From WLNJ01 sp037131165 (GTDB taxonomy: Bacteria; Actinomycetota; Thermoleophilia; Solirubrobacterales; Solirubrobacteraceae), in NCBI GenBank assembly GCA_037131165.1, contig JBAXRO010000001.1, forward strand, positions 1-64,000: a DNA stretch of 64,000 bases, read 5' to 3'. The notes beneath the pieces are model-generated. The model was given only the letters and a program-made list of their open reading frames with translations. It was not told the DNA's origin and did not search any database. A program made the translations under genes and the position numbers. Each line of letters starts with the position of its first letter. The first letter of the stretch is position 1. Positions 25,342 to 33,543 of this stretch are shown here, piece after piece.

Positions 25342-26349
25342 ATGAGGGCAGTCGTCATCACCGGGCGCGGCGCGCCTGAGGTGCTGAGGGTCCAGGAGCG
25401 CCCCTCACCGACCCCGGGGGCCGGCCAGGTCAAGATCGAGGTGGCCGCGGCTGGAGTCAACTTCGCCGACACGATGGCCAGGGTCGGGCTTTACGAGGAC
25501 GCGCCGCCCCTGCCCTGCGTCGTCGGCTACGAGGTAGCGGGCACGGTCGTCGACCATGGCCCGGGAGTGGACCCGAGCGAGATTCCGCTCGGCACCCGGG
25601 TGATGGCCGGAACGAGGTTCGGCGGCTACGCCGAGGAGGTCGTCGTCTCGAAGGACGACGCCATACCGCTGCCGGACTCGCTCAGCTTCGAAGAGGGCGC
25701 GGCAATCCCGGTCAACTACGCGACCGCATGGGCGGGCCTGATCGGCTACGGCTCGCTGCGCGAAGGAGAAAAGGTCCTGATCCAGGCTGCCGCCGGGGGC
25801 GTCGGGATCGCAGCCACCCAGATCGCCAAGCACGCCGGAGCCGAGATCTGGGGTACTGCCTCGCCCGGCAAGCACGACGCGATCAGGAAGCAGGGCGTGG
25901 ACCACCCGATCGACTACACGCGGCCAGCTTGGGAGAAGGGCCTGCCGAAGATGGACCTGATCATGGACGCGATCGGCGGGGAGTCGTTCAGCCGCAGCTA
26001 TGGCCTGCTGCGCCCCGGAGGGAGGCTCGTCGCTTTCGGGGCTTCGAGCGTTATGCAGGGGGAGCGACGCAACATGCTCAAGGCTGCGCCGAAGGCCCTG
26101 CGGATGCTCCGCGGCTTCAGCCTGCTTGACCAGATGGGCCAGAGCAAGACGGTGATCGGCCTCAACGTGCTGCGCCTGTGGGATGACCGCGGGACGTTGA
26201 CCCCATGGATCGCACCGATCCGCAAGCTGATCGACGAAGGAGTGGTCAAGCCGGTCGTGAGCGACGTCGTCCGGTTCGACGATGCACCGGAGGCCCACCG
26301 GATCATCGGCGAGCGCCGCAACGTCGGGAAGGTCGTGCTCGTCCCCTGA
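25342..26349 (+). CDS. Zinc-free medium-chain dehydrogenase (quinone oxidoreductase/VAT1-like)
   Basis: 335 residues. The N-terminal GroES-like domain (AAGVNFADTMARVGLY) lacks the Cys/His zinc ligands. A Rossmann domain follows with AAAGGVGIAATQIAKHAGA for NADP(H). The closest pattern is NADPH:quinone reductase or VAT1-like proteins; an enoyl-CoA reductase role is possible in this acyl-CoA neighbourhood. A strong Shine-Dalgarno sequence (GGAGGA) precedes ATG 25342. It lies 70 bases after the enoyl-CoA hydratase gene on the same strand. Confidence 0.85.
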   Translation: MRAVVITGRGAPEVLRVQERPSPTPGAGQVKIEVAAAGVNFADTMARVGLYEDAPPLPCVVGYEVAGTVVDHGPGVDPSEIPLGTRVMAGTRFGGYAEEVVVSKDDAIPLPDSLSFEEGAAIPVNYATAWAGLIGYGSLREGEKVLIQAAAGGVGIAATQIAKHAGAEIWGTASPGKHDAIRKQGVDHPIDYTRPAWEKGLPKMDLIMDAIGGESFSRSYGLLRPGGRLVAFGASSVMQGERRNMLKAAPKALRMLRGFSLLDQMGQSKTVIGLNVLRLWDDRGTLTPWIAPIRKLIDEGVVKPVVSDVVRFDDAPEAHRIIGERRNVGKVVLVP

Positions 26350-26368
26350 GCCCGGTCGGGCGCCGGTC

Positions 26369-27304
26369 TCAGTTGCCAGCGGCCGCCGGCGACCAGTCGA
26401 TCGGTCCGGCGATCAGCGTGTGGCTCCCCAACGGCCTGCCGAGAACCTGCCTCGCATCAGCCGAGGCCGCCAGCAGCGAGCCGAGGTCGACACCCGTGTC
26501 GACTCCCATCTCCTCGACCATCGAGACGAGGTCCTCCGTTGCGATGTTCCCCGTCGCACCGGCTGGCACCGGGCAGCCGCCCAACTCGCCGAACGACGAC
26601 TCGAACGACTCGACCCCCGACTCGAGCGCAGCGAGGACGTTGGCGAGTGCCTGGCCGCGGGTGTTGTGAAAGTGCGCCGTCAGCTCGATGCCCGGAAGTG
26701 CCTCGCGAGCCAGATCGAAGAACTCGCGGACCTGGACGGGATTGGCCATCCCGGTGGTGTCGCCGAACCCGATCTCCTCGGCGCCGGCATCGGCGAGCCT
26801 TGCCGCGATCTCCATGACGCGGGCCGGCTCAACCCGGCCCTCCCAGGGACAGCCGAACGAAGTCGAGATCACGGCCTCGCGCCTGAGGCCGTCCTCTCCC
26901 GCCCTTGCGAGAGTCGCCGCGACCCCTTCGATCGACTCCTCGACCGAGCGGTTCACGTTTCGCCTGTTGTGCTCCTCGCTGGCGGAAAGGAACACGTTGA
27001 CCTCGTGGAATCGGTCCCGGCGCTCGAGCGCCCGCTCGAGGCCCTTGAGGTTCGGGATCAGGACGGACACAGAGACCCCCTCGGGGATCGAGATCCCATC
27101 GAGGACGGCGTCGGCATCGCTCAACTGGGGGATCACGTCGGGCCTGACGAAACTGGTCACCTCGATCCGCTTGAGGCCGGTTCGCGCGAGGCTGTCGATC
27201 AGGCGGATCTTATCCGCTGTGGCGATCGTCTCCGGCTCGTTCTGGAAGCCGTCGCGGGGACCGACCTCTCGGATCCGGATCCGCTCGGGGAGGGCGCCGC
27301 TCAT
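26369..27304 (-). CDS. mvaB: Hydroxymethylglutaryl-CoA lyase
   Basis: 311 residues. It cleaves HMG-CoA to acetoacetate and acetyl-CoA, the last step of leucine degradation. TIM-barrel motifs are EVGPRDGFQNEP (metal-binding Asp), HFHNTRGQALAN (metal His pair), and the active-site signature GGCPVPAGATGNIATED with the catalytic Cys. The upstream SDR gene is 34 bases away on the same strand. Related lyases of the DRE-TIM family (citramalate-type) are less likely because of the GGCP..GATGN signature. Confidence 0.9.
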   Translation of the reverse strand: MSGALPERIRIREVGPRDGFQNEPETIATADKIRLIDSLARTGLKRIEVTSFVRPDVIPQLSDADAVLDGISIPEGVSVSVLIPNLKGLERALERRDRFHEVNVFLSASEEHNRRNVNRSVEESIEGVAATLARAGEDGLRREAVISTSFGCPWEGRVEPARVMEIAARLADAGAEEIGFGDTTGMANPVQVREFFDLAREALPGIELTAHFHNTRGQALANVLAALESGVESFESSFGELGGCPVPAGATGNIATEDLVSMVEEMGVDTGVDLGSLLAASADARQVLGRPLGSHTLIAGPIDWSPAAAGN

Positions 27305-27338
27305 CGAACCGACTCCAGGCCCCGTGGACCGGTCCCGA

Positions 27339-28091
27339 TCACCACATCGAGAGGCCGCCGCTGACGTTCAGCACCTGGCCGGTCACGTATGAAGCGTCGT
27401 CACTGGCGAGGAAGGCGATCCCGGCGGCGACCTCCTCCGGCTCGCCGGCGCGCTTGGCAGCGGTCGCGTTGATCATGCCCTGCTTGAGCTTGCGGCCAAC
27501 CTCGCCGTAGAACTCCTCGGCTGCGTTGAGCAGCGGCGTTTCGATCGGACCGGGCGCCATCGCGTTGCTGCGGACGCCGTAGCGGGCACCCTCGAGGGCG
27601 ATTGCCTTGGTGAACCCGATCACTCCGGCCTTGGCTGCGCTGTAGATCGAGGAGCCCGGCGAGCCGGTGCGGCCGGCCTCGCTTGCGACGTTGACGATCG
27701 AGCCCGTCCTGCGCTCCTGCATCGAGGGAAGCACCGCATGGGTCACGGCCAGCGTCCCGACGAGGTTGATCCCGAGGATCACCTCCCACATCTCCGGCGT
27801 GGTGTTGACGAAGAAACCGAACAGGTCGGTACCGGCGTTGTTGACGAGCACGTCGATCGGCCCGATCTGCTCGACGATGCTCGCAACGCCCGCGTTGACC
27901 GCCTCGACGTTGGTCACGTCCATCTCGACGGCGACGCCGCCAAGGTCGGAGGCCAGTGCCCTTGCCTTCTCGAGCTGGGTGTCGGCGAGCGCCACCTTCG
28001 CTCCCTCCGCGGCCAAGCGCGAAGCTGTCGCGGCACCGATGCCAGAGGCGCCTCCGGTGATCAATGCAGTCCTGCCCTCGAATCGGTTCAT
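27339..28091 (-). CDS. SDR family dehydrogenase/3-oxoacyl reductase
   Basis: 250 residues of classical SDR type: TGGASGIGAATA cofactor loop, NNAGT, catalytic Ser in NVASEAGRTGS, and YSAAKAGV (YxxxK). The end (YVTGQVLNVSGG) is typical of FabG-like and BadH-like enzymes. It probably oxidises or reduces a hydroxyacyl-CoA or hydroxyacyl-ACP; substrate unknown. Asp in ALADTQ at the end of strand 2 suggests NAD(H). TAGGCT lies 7 bases before the ATG and overlaps the box of the divergent npdG gene. Confidence 0.88.
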   Translation of the reverse strand: MNRFEGRTALITGGASGIGAATASRLAAEGAKVALADTQLEKARALASDLGGVAVEMDVTNVEAVNAGVASIVEQIGPIDVLVNNAGTDLFGFFVNTTPEMWEVILGINLVGTLAVTHAVLPSMQERRTGSIVNVASEAGRTGSPGSSIYSAAKAGVIGFTKAIALEGARYGVRSNAMAPGPIETPLLNAAEEFYGEVGRKLKQGMINATAAKRAGEPEEVAAGIAFLASDDASYVTGQVLNVSGGLSMW

Positions 28092-28098
28092 TGGCCGA

Positions 28099-28108
28099 AG
28101 CCTATACT
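28099..28108. promoter_or_regulatory. Overlapping divergent -10 boxes between SDR and npdG genes
   Basis: Only 25 bases separate the two start codons. On the plus strand TATACT (28103-28108) lies 8 bases before ATG 28117. On the minus strand TAGGCT (28104-28099) lies 7 bases before ATG 28091. The two boxes share two bases, so both promoters occupy the same DNA. Confidence 0.5.
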
Positions 28109-28116
28109 GCGCGACC

Positions 28117-28779
28117 ATGGCTGAACGCGTAGCGATAATCGGAGGGACCGGAGCGATCGGACTTGCTCTCGCATCGCGGCTGGCCGCCGCTGGATGCGAA
28201 GTCGTGATCGGCTCCCGCGACGCCGCTCGCGCAGCCGAGGCAGCCTCCGGCCTCGCTGGCGGTCCGGTCACCGGCGTCTCCAACGAGGAGGCTGCCGGCT
28301 CAGCCGGAGTGGTTTTCCTCTGCGTTCCCTTCTCGTCGCAGGCCGCGACCCTCAAGCAGATTTCGGACTCGCTCAACGAAGGCACGATCCTCGTCGACAC
28401 GACTGTCCCGCTTGCGACCAACGTCGGCGGCAAGCCGACCCGCACGCTGGGAGTGCCGGACGGCTCGGCAGGCCAGCAGGCACAGGCACTCGTTCCGAAG
28501 GGCGTGACCGTCGTCTCGGGTCTTCACACGGTCTCTGCGGTGCTGCTGGCGAAGCTCGACCAACCGCTCGACGAGGACACTCTGCTGTGCTCGAACGACC
28601 GCGAGGCGATCGCCCGCGTCGCCTCGATCGTGGAGCTGGTCCCAGGCCTCAGGGCGGTCGACGCAGGCCGCCTCGAGATAGCGAAGGTCGCCGAGCAGAT
28701 GACCGCGCTGATGATCTCGATGAACATCCGCCACAAGGCGCACACCGGAGTCCGGATCACCGGACTCCCGAGTGACTGA
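28117..28779 (+). CDS. npdG: NADPH-dependent F420 reductase
   Basis: 220 residues. It transfers hydride between F420H2 and NADP+. The N-terminal dinucleotide-binding loop is IIGGTGAIGLALA with the basic VIGSRDAARA that favours NADP. The family block DTTVPLATNVGG and a C-terminal helix with NIRHKAHTGVRITGLP agree with F420:NADP oxidoreductases. It is the first gene before cofD-cofC-cofE on the same strand, supporting the F420 role. The mRNA is probably leaderless (TATACT 8 bases upstream). Confidence 0.9.
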   Translation: MAERVAIIGGTGAIGLALASRLAAAGCEVVIGSRDAARAAEAASGLAGGPVTGVSNEEAAGSAGVVFLCVPFSSQAATLKQISDSLNEGTILVDTTVPLATNVGGKPTRTLGVPDGSAGQQAQALVPKGVTVVSGLHTVSAVLLAKLDQPLDEDTLLCSNDREAIARVASIVELVPGLRAVDAGRLEIAKVAEQMTALMISMNIRHKAHTGVRITGLPSD

Positions 28780-28829
28780 GCGCCCCGCTGTCCGGGTCAA
28801 GTCGAAGCCCGGACCCGATCGGAGACAGG

Positions 28830-29753
28830 GTGGCTGCTGACCCACAGGCCCCGGTGGTGGTCCTCGCAGGTGGGACCGGAGGAGCGAAGCTCGCCCGCGG
28901 CATGCTCGACCTGGTCGGCTCGCGCCTGACCGTGATCGCCAACACCGGCGACGACGTCGACATCTACGGCGCCCGCGTCTGCCCCGACCCGGACCTCATC
29001 ACCTTCCACTTGGCCGACCGGATCGACCCGCGCGGATGGGGCCTGTTGGACGACACCTTCGAGGCGATGGCCCAGCTCGAGGAGCTGGGCGCCGAATGCT
29101 GGTTCCGGCTCGGCGACAGGGACCTCGCGATCGGCTTGGAACGCTCGCGGCGACTCACTGCCGGCGAGCGCCTCACAGACACCCTCGCGGCCCTGACGCT
29201 AGCGTTCGGGGTCGAGGCGACTGTGCTGCCGATGACCGACTCGAAGGTTTCGACCTTCATCACGGCTCGCGGCCGGCGCAGGCCCTTTCAGGAGTTCATG
29301 ATCGTCGACCGAGCCGAGGGTCCGGTCGAGGGGGTCGAGTTCGAGGGAATCCAAGCCGCCGAGCCGCCGCCCGAGGCACTCGCAGCTATCGGAGCTGCCG
29401 AAGCGATCGTGATCGGGCCTTCGAACCCGGCAATCTCGATCGAACCGATCCTCAGCGTCCCTGGGTTGAGCGAGGCGATCGCGGCCAGCCCAGCCCCGGT
29501 CGTCGCAGTCAGCCCGCTGGTCGACGGCAACGCAGTCAAGGGACCGACCGAGGAGTTCCTGCGGGCTGCAGGAATCGAGGTCGGCCCGGAGGGAATCGCG
29601 GCCCACTACTCGGATGTAGCGGATGTGCTCGTGGCCGACAGCGAGGCGAAGTCGCTGCCGACTCACGTCTGCGACGTCCTGATGGACGGGCTCGCCGGCC
29701 AGGTGCGCCTCGCGTCCGAAGTACTCGAGGCCGCGGCATCGGTCGGTCGCTGA
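28830..29753 (+). CDS. cofD: 2-phospho-L-lactate (PEP) transferase, F420 biosynthesis
   Basis: 307 residues (FbiA/CofD). It joins the phospholactyl or phosphoenolpyruvyl-guanosine donor to the chromophore Fo, giving F420-0 or its dehydro form. Motifs: LAGGTGGAKLARGM at the N-terminus, NTGDDVDIYGARVCPDPD, and SNPAISIEPIL. Start GTG 28830. It lies 50 bases after npdG and 28 bases before cofC; all four genes read the same way. Confidence 0.95.
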   Translation: MAADPQAPVVVLAGGTGGAKLARGMLDLVGSRLTVIANTGDDVDIYGARVCPDPDLITFHLADRIDPRGWGLLDDTFEAMAQLEELGAECWFRLGDRDLAIGLERSRRLTAGERLTDTLAALTLAFGVEATVLPMTDSKVSTFITARGRRRPFQEFMIVDRAEGPVEGVEFEGIQAAEPPPEALAAIGAAEAIVIGPSNPAISIEPILSVPGLSEAIAASPAPVVAVSPLVDGNAVKGPTEEFLRAAGIEVGPEGIAAHYSDVADVLVADSEAKSLPTHVCDVLMDGLAGQVRLASEVLEAAASVGR

Positions 29754-29781
29754 TCCCGAATAACAGGCAAGATCAGGGCCG

Positions 29782-30447
29782 ATGACCGTCGCGATCCTGC
29801 CGATGAAACCGCCCACCGTGGGCAAGACGAGGCTCGCGGGCGAGTTCGATCCGTCGTTCCGCAGCGAACTGGCCGAGGCGATGTTCCTCGACGTGCTGGC
29901 CGCCCTGGCCCTCAGCCAACTGATCGATCGCACTCTCGTCGTGACAGCCGACCAGGACTGCGCCAAGGCAGCGACCGCACACGGAGCCGCCACCGTCGAC
30001 GACCCGGGCTGTGACGGGCATAGTTCGGCGGCCTCGCTGGGGGCGAGGGAGGCAGCGCTCGACGGAGCGGAGCGGGTGCTCCTCGTTCCCGGTGACTGCC
30101 CTGCCCTCGACCCAGCCGAAGTCGACTCGCTGATCGGGGAGGCCGACCGTGTCGCGGGGTGCTTGGTGGTTCCCGACCGCCACGGCACCGGCACCAACGC
30201 CCTCCTGATCTGCCCACCTCTTGCGATGGCCCCGTCCTTCGGCCCCGGCAGCCACCGCCGGCACCTCGCTCTCGCAGCCGGTGCCGGCGTGCGGGCCGAG
30301 TCGGTAGCGGTCCCCTCGCTCGCCTTCGATGTCGACACACCGGAGGACCTCGAATCCCTGATCGAACACCTCAGGGACGGCCATGCGGCCGCCCCGAGGA
30401 CCCGCTCGCTGCTGGCGCGGACAGGGAGGCTGCCCGCCCATGCCTGA
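29782..30447 (+). CDS. cofC: Phosphoenolpyruvate/2-phospholactate guanylyltransferase
   Basis: 221 residues (CofC/FbiD). It activates 2-phospholactate or PEP with GTP for the CofD reaction. A nucleotidyltransferase fold is seen: LPMKPPTVGKTRLAG, the metal-binding VPGDCPALDPAEVD, and HGTGTNALLICPP with GSHRRHLALA. A C-terminal Arg/Ala-rich tail exceeds the usual core slightly. The cofE start lies inside its last codons (8-base overlap). Confidence 0.93.
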   Translation: MTVAILPMKPPTVGKTRLAGEFDPSFRSELAEAMFLDVLAALALSQLIDRTLVVTADQDCAKAATAHGAATVDDPGCDGHSSAASLGAREAALDGAERVLLVPGDCPALDPAEVDSLIGEADRVAGCLVVPDRHGTGTNALLICPPLAMAPSFGPGSHRRHLALAAGAGVRAESVAVPSLAFDVDTPEDLESLIEHLRDGHAAAPRTRSLLARTGRLPAHA

Positions 30448-31201
30448 CGCCGGATTGACCGCGACCCCGCTTGCCGGGCTGCCCGAGGTCGCGCAAGGCG
30501 CCGATCTCGGCGAGATGGTCGCTGCGGCTGCCGCGGGTCGGGATCTCGACGGGGCGGTCCTCGTCGTCTCGCACAAGGCCGTCTCCAAGGCAGAAGGCGC
30601 GCTTCGCCATCTCGCGGACGTCGTTCCTGGGCAGAGGGCACTCGAGATCGCGGCCCAGCAGGACCGCGACCCCCGCCATGTCGAGGTGATCCTCGAGCAG
30701 ACGGATGAGTTGCTCAGGGCCGAGCATGGCGTCCTGATCTGCGTGACCCACCACGGCTTCGTCTGCGCGAACGCCGGAGTCGATGCATCGAACGCCCCGG
30801 GCGAAGAGACGCTGGTGCTGCTGCCGAGAGACCCGGACGGATCGGCGAGGAGGTTGCGGAGCAGGGTCAGGGATCTGACCGGCTCGTCACCGGCCGTGGT
30901 GATCGCCGACTCGTTCGGCCGGGCATGGCGCTTCGCTCAGGTGGACGTCGCCGTGGGCTGCGCCGGCCTGACGACGATCGACGACTGGGCCGGCCGTCCC
31001 GACCGGTCGGGACGCGAACTGTCGGCCACCGCGATCGCCATTGCCGACAGCGCAGCGGCCGCGGCCGACCTCGCCCGCTCGAAGGACAGCGGCGAGCCGG
31101 TGGTCGTGATCGACGGGCTGGCGAGGTTCGTCAGCGACGACGACGGGCCTGGAGCGGCCGCCCTGCTGCGTCCAGCTGCTCAGGACCTCTTCCGCCGCTA
31201 G
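30440..31201 (+). CDS. cofE: Coenzyme F420-0:L-glutamate ligase, single-domain
   Basis: 253 residues. It adds gamma-linked glutamate to F420-0 using GTP. Motifs: VVSHKAVSKAEG, VLICVTHHGFVCANAGVDASN, and VIADSFGRAWRFAQVDVAVGCAGL. It matches only the N-terminal ligase half of mycobacterial FbiB. The C-terminal FMN reductase domain that reduces dehydro-F420-0 is absent, so that step must be encoded elsewhere or not needed. Overlaps cofC by 8 bases. Confidence 0.93.
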   Translation: MPDAGLTATPLAGLPEVAQGADLGEMVAAAAAGRDLDGAVLVVSHKAVSKAEGALRHLADVVPGQRALEIAAQQDRDPRHVEVILEQTDELLRAEHGVLICVTHHGFVCANAGVDASNAPGEETLVLLPRDPDGSARRLRSRVRDLTGSSPAVVIADSFGRAWRFAQVDVAVGCAGLTTIDDWAGRPDRSGRELSATAIAIADSAAAAADLARSKDSGEPVVVIDGLARFVSDDDGPGAAALLRPAAQDLFRR

Positions 31202-31222
31202 GGGACGCCGGGCGAGGGCGCG

Positions 31223-33466
31223 TCAGGCGGCCACGGCGAGCTGGACGGCCCACTCGGCGTACTCGGGCGCGGGCAGCGGATGCCGAGTGCGAACCCCGTA
31301 GAGGGTCGTCCTCTCGGCTGCCGGCCGGCCGGCAGCGTGGGCGGCGGCGATCAGGTCCTCTGGGTCGAGGCGCGTTCCGTGCTGGCCCCCGGCCATCCGG
31401 GTGATCGACTCCTCCATCAGCGTCCCGCCGAGGTCGTTGACTCCCCATCGCAGGGCCTCGGTGGCTCCTTCGATCCCCATCTTCACCCACGAGGCTTGAA
31501 GGTTGGGGATCGATCGGCCGAGCGCAAGCCTGAAGACCGCGGTGTGGCGGAGGTTGTCCTCCATCGAGATCTCCCTGACCCCGCGGCTGCGCCCGAGCCT
31601 CGTCTGAAACGGAACGAAGGAAAGCGGGACGAACTCGGTGATCCCGCCGGTGCGCTGCTGGATCGCCCTGATGGTCCTCATGTGGCGAGCCAGCGAATCC
31701 GGGGTCTCGATGTGCCCGAACATGACAGTCGACGTGGACCGCAGGCCGATGCCATGCGCCGCCTCGATGATCTGCACCCAGCGCTGGGCGGGGAGCTTGT
31801 TCGGGCTGATCAGGTTCCTGACACCGTCGTCGAGGACCTCGGCCGCTGTGCCCGGCACCGATCCGAGGCCGGCGTCCCGCAGCCGGGAGAAGACCTCGGC
31901 AGGCTCCAGACCGGAGACCGAGCACATGTGGTCGACCTCCATCGGCGAGTAGGCGTGGAGGTGGAGCTCGGGTGCGATCCGCTTCGCCAAGCTGAGCCAA
32001 CCCAGGTAGTCGTCGAGCTTCCAGTCGGGGTGGATGCCCGACTGGATGCACAACTCGCTCGCACCTACGGCGATCGCCTCGCGGATCCTCGACTCGAACT
32101 CCGGCTCCCCGTACTCGTAGGCCTCGGGCGAGCGCATCCCCTTGCCGAAGCCGCAGAACGCGCAGCCGACAGTGCACACGTTGCTGATGTTGAGGTTGCG
32201 ATTGACGACAAAAGTGACGGTCTCGCCGTTGAGATCGCTCCTGAGGTCGTCCGCTGCCGCGCGGACCTCCTCGACCACCTCTGGCCGACGATCGGCGAAC
32301 AGCGCGGAGAGTTCCTCTTCGCCGAGCAGCTCACCGGAGTGCCCGCGCTCGATGGCGGCCGCCACGAGCGACCGCGACCCGATCTGGGCCGGATGCCTCG
32401 CCTCTCGCGGGACGAAGGTCGGGTGATGGCGCTCGATCACCTCCATCACGACCGGGTCGATCCACTCCGAAGCGACGAAGCCGGCGTGGACGCAGAGCCG
32501 TTCGCTCAGTGCCCGCCCTTGCTCGCTCAGCCCTGCAGCTACGCGAGACGGGGACGGGAAGGGATGCTCGGGCGAGATGTGGTCGCCGTTGGCCGAAAGC
32601 CCGCCGAGGTCGTCCGCTCCTGCCTCGACCAGCTCGGGCCACCAGTCGGCGAGATTGGGCGGGATCTGAATCGCGACATCGGGCATCCGCTCGCGGGTTC
32701 CCTCCACCAAGGCGACCATGTCATCGACCGTCACCTCGCAGGCCCAGCCTGGCGCACCGACCTCCGGGTGGCTGCCGATCCCGGTCCTCCAGAAATCCTC
32801 GGCTGCCTGCTCGGCAATGTCGGCCGGTTCCTCGCCGTAGTAGCGACGGTGGGGAACGAAGTTCTGGAGGATCACTTCCTGGATGTGGCCGTGCTCAGCG
32901 TGCACCGCGGCGATCGCGTCGAGCGACTCGGACCTCTCGGCCGGGGTTTCGCCGATCCCGACGAGGATCCCGGTGGTGAACGGGATCTTCAACTCGCCCG
33001 CCGCCCGCAACGTGGCGAGGCGGACTGCCGGGTCCTTGCCCGGTGAGCCGGCGTGGACGCTCTCCATCAGCCGCTCGGCGCTCGACTCGAGCATCAACCC
33101 CTGCGAGGCGGTCACCCTTCGCAGTCGGGCCAGCTCCCCGGCCTCGAGCGGACCGAGGTTGGTGTGCGGCAGGATGCCGCGTTCGAGCGCCTGGTGGCAG
33201 GCCCACTCGACGTATGAGATGAAGTCCGGGTGCCCCAGAGCCTCGAGCCTCTCCAGCACTCCCGGCTGCGAGTCCGGTCGCTCGCCTGTGAGGATCAACA
33301 GCTCCTTTACACCGGAGCGGCTCGCCCTCTCGAGAATCCGCTCGACCTCGGCCGGAGGCTGCAGATGCGGCTTGTGAGTCGCGAACGCGCAGTACTTGCA
33401 GTGGCTCTGGCATGTGCGCGAGAGCGAGAGCGTGACGTTGCGCGAGTAGGTGACGGTGCCGGCCAT
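31223..33466 (-). CDS. fbiC: FO synthase, CofG-CofH fusion
   Basis: 747 residues with two radical-SAM domains. The CofG half (about 1-330) has the cluster motif CQSHCKYC near residue 19. The CofH half (about 380-747) has CTVGCAFC. Together they make the deazaflavin chromophore Fo from tyrosine and 5-amino-6-ribitylaminouracil. ATG 33466 (MAGTVTYSRN) is chosen since homologous sequence begins there; TAGACT lies 10 bases upstream. It is convergent with cofE (21 bases between the stops), completing a compact F420 locus. Confidence 0.95.
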   Translation of the reverse strand: MAGTVTYSRNVTLSLSRTCQSHCKYCAFATHKPHLQPPAEVERILERASRSGVKELLILTGERPDSQPGVLERLEALGHPDFISYVEWACHQALERGILPHTNLGPLEAGELARLRRVTASQGLMLESSAERLMESVHAGSPGKDPAVRLATLRAAGELKIPFTTGILVGIGETPAERSESLDAIAAVHAEHGHIQEVILQNFVPHRRYYGEEPADIAEQAAEDFWRTGIGSHPEVGAPGWACEVTVDDMVALVEGTRERMPDVAIQIPPNLADWWPELVEAGADDLGGLSANGDHISPEHPFPSPSRVAAGLSEQGRALSERLCVHAGFVASEWIDPVVMEVIERHHPTFVPREARHPAQIGSRSLVAAAIERGHSGELLGEEELSALFADRRPEVVEEVRAAADDLRSDLNGETVTFVVNRNLNISNVCTVGCAFCGFGKGMRSPEAYEYGEPEFESRIREAIAVGASELCIQSGIHPDWKLDDYLGWLSLAKRIAPELHLHAYSPMEVDHMCSVSGLEPAEVFSRLRDAGLGSVPGTAAEVLDDGVRNLISPNKLPAQRWVQIIEAAHGIGLRSTSTVMFGHIETPDSLARHMRTIRAIQQRTGGITEFVPLSFVPFQTRLGRSRGVREISMEDNLRHTAVFRLALGRSIPNLQASWVKMGIEGATEALRWGVNDLGGTLMEESITRMAGGQHGTRLDPEDLIAAAHAAGRPAAERTTLYGVRTRHPLPAPEYAEWAVQLAVAA

Positions 33467-33543
33467 CGGGAAACCGAGTCTATGGCAGCCGCTGACCGTC
33501 CATGCTCGACGAGTAGTCGCCGAACTCAGCTGGTCGAGGTCCC

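Noticed and set aside
31280..33046. 588-residue plus-strand frame opposite fbiC
   Set aside because: Antisense shadow of a strongly conserved radical-SAM enzyme; no recognisable domain.
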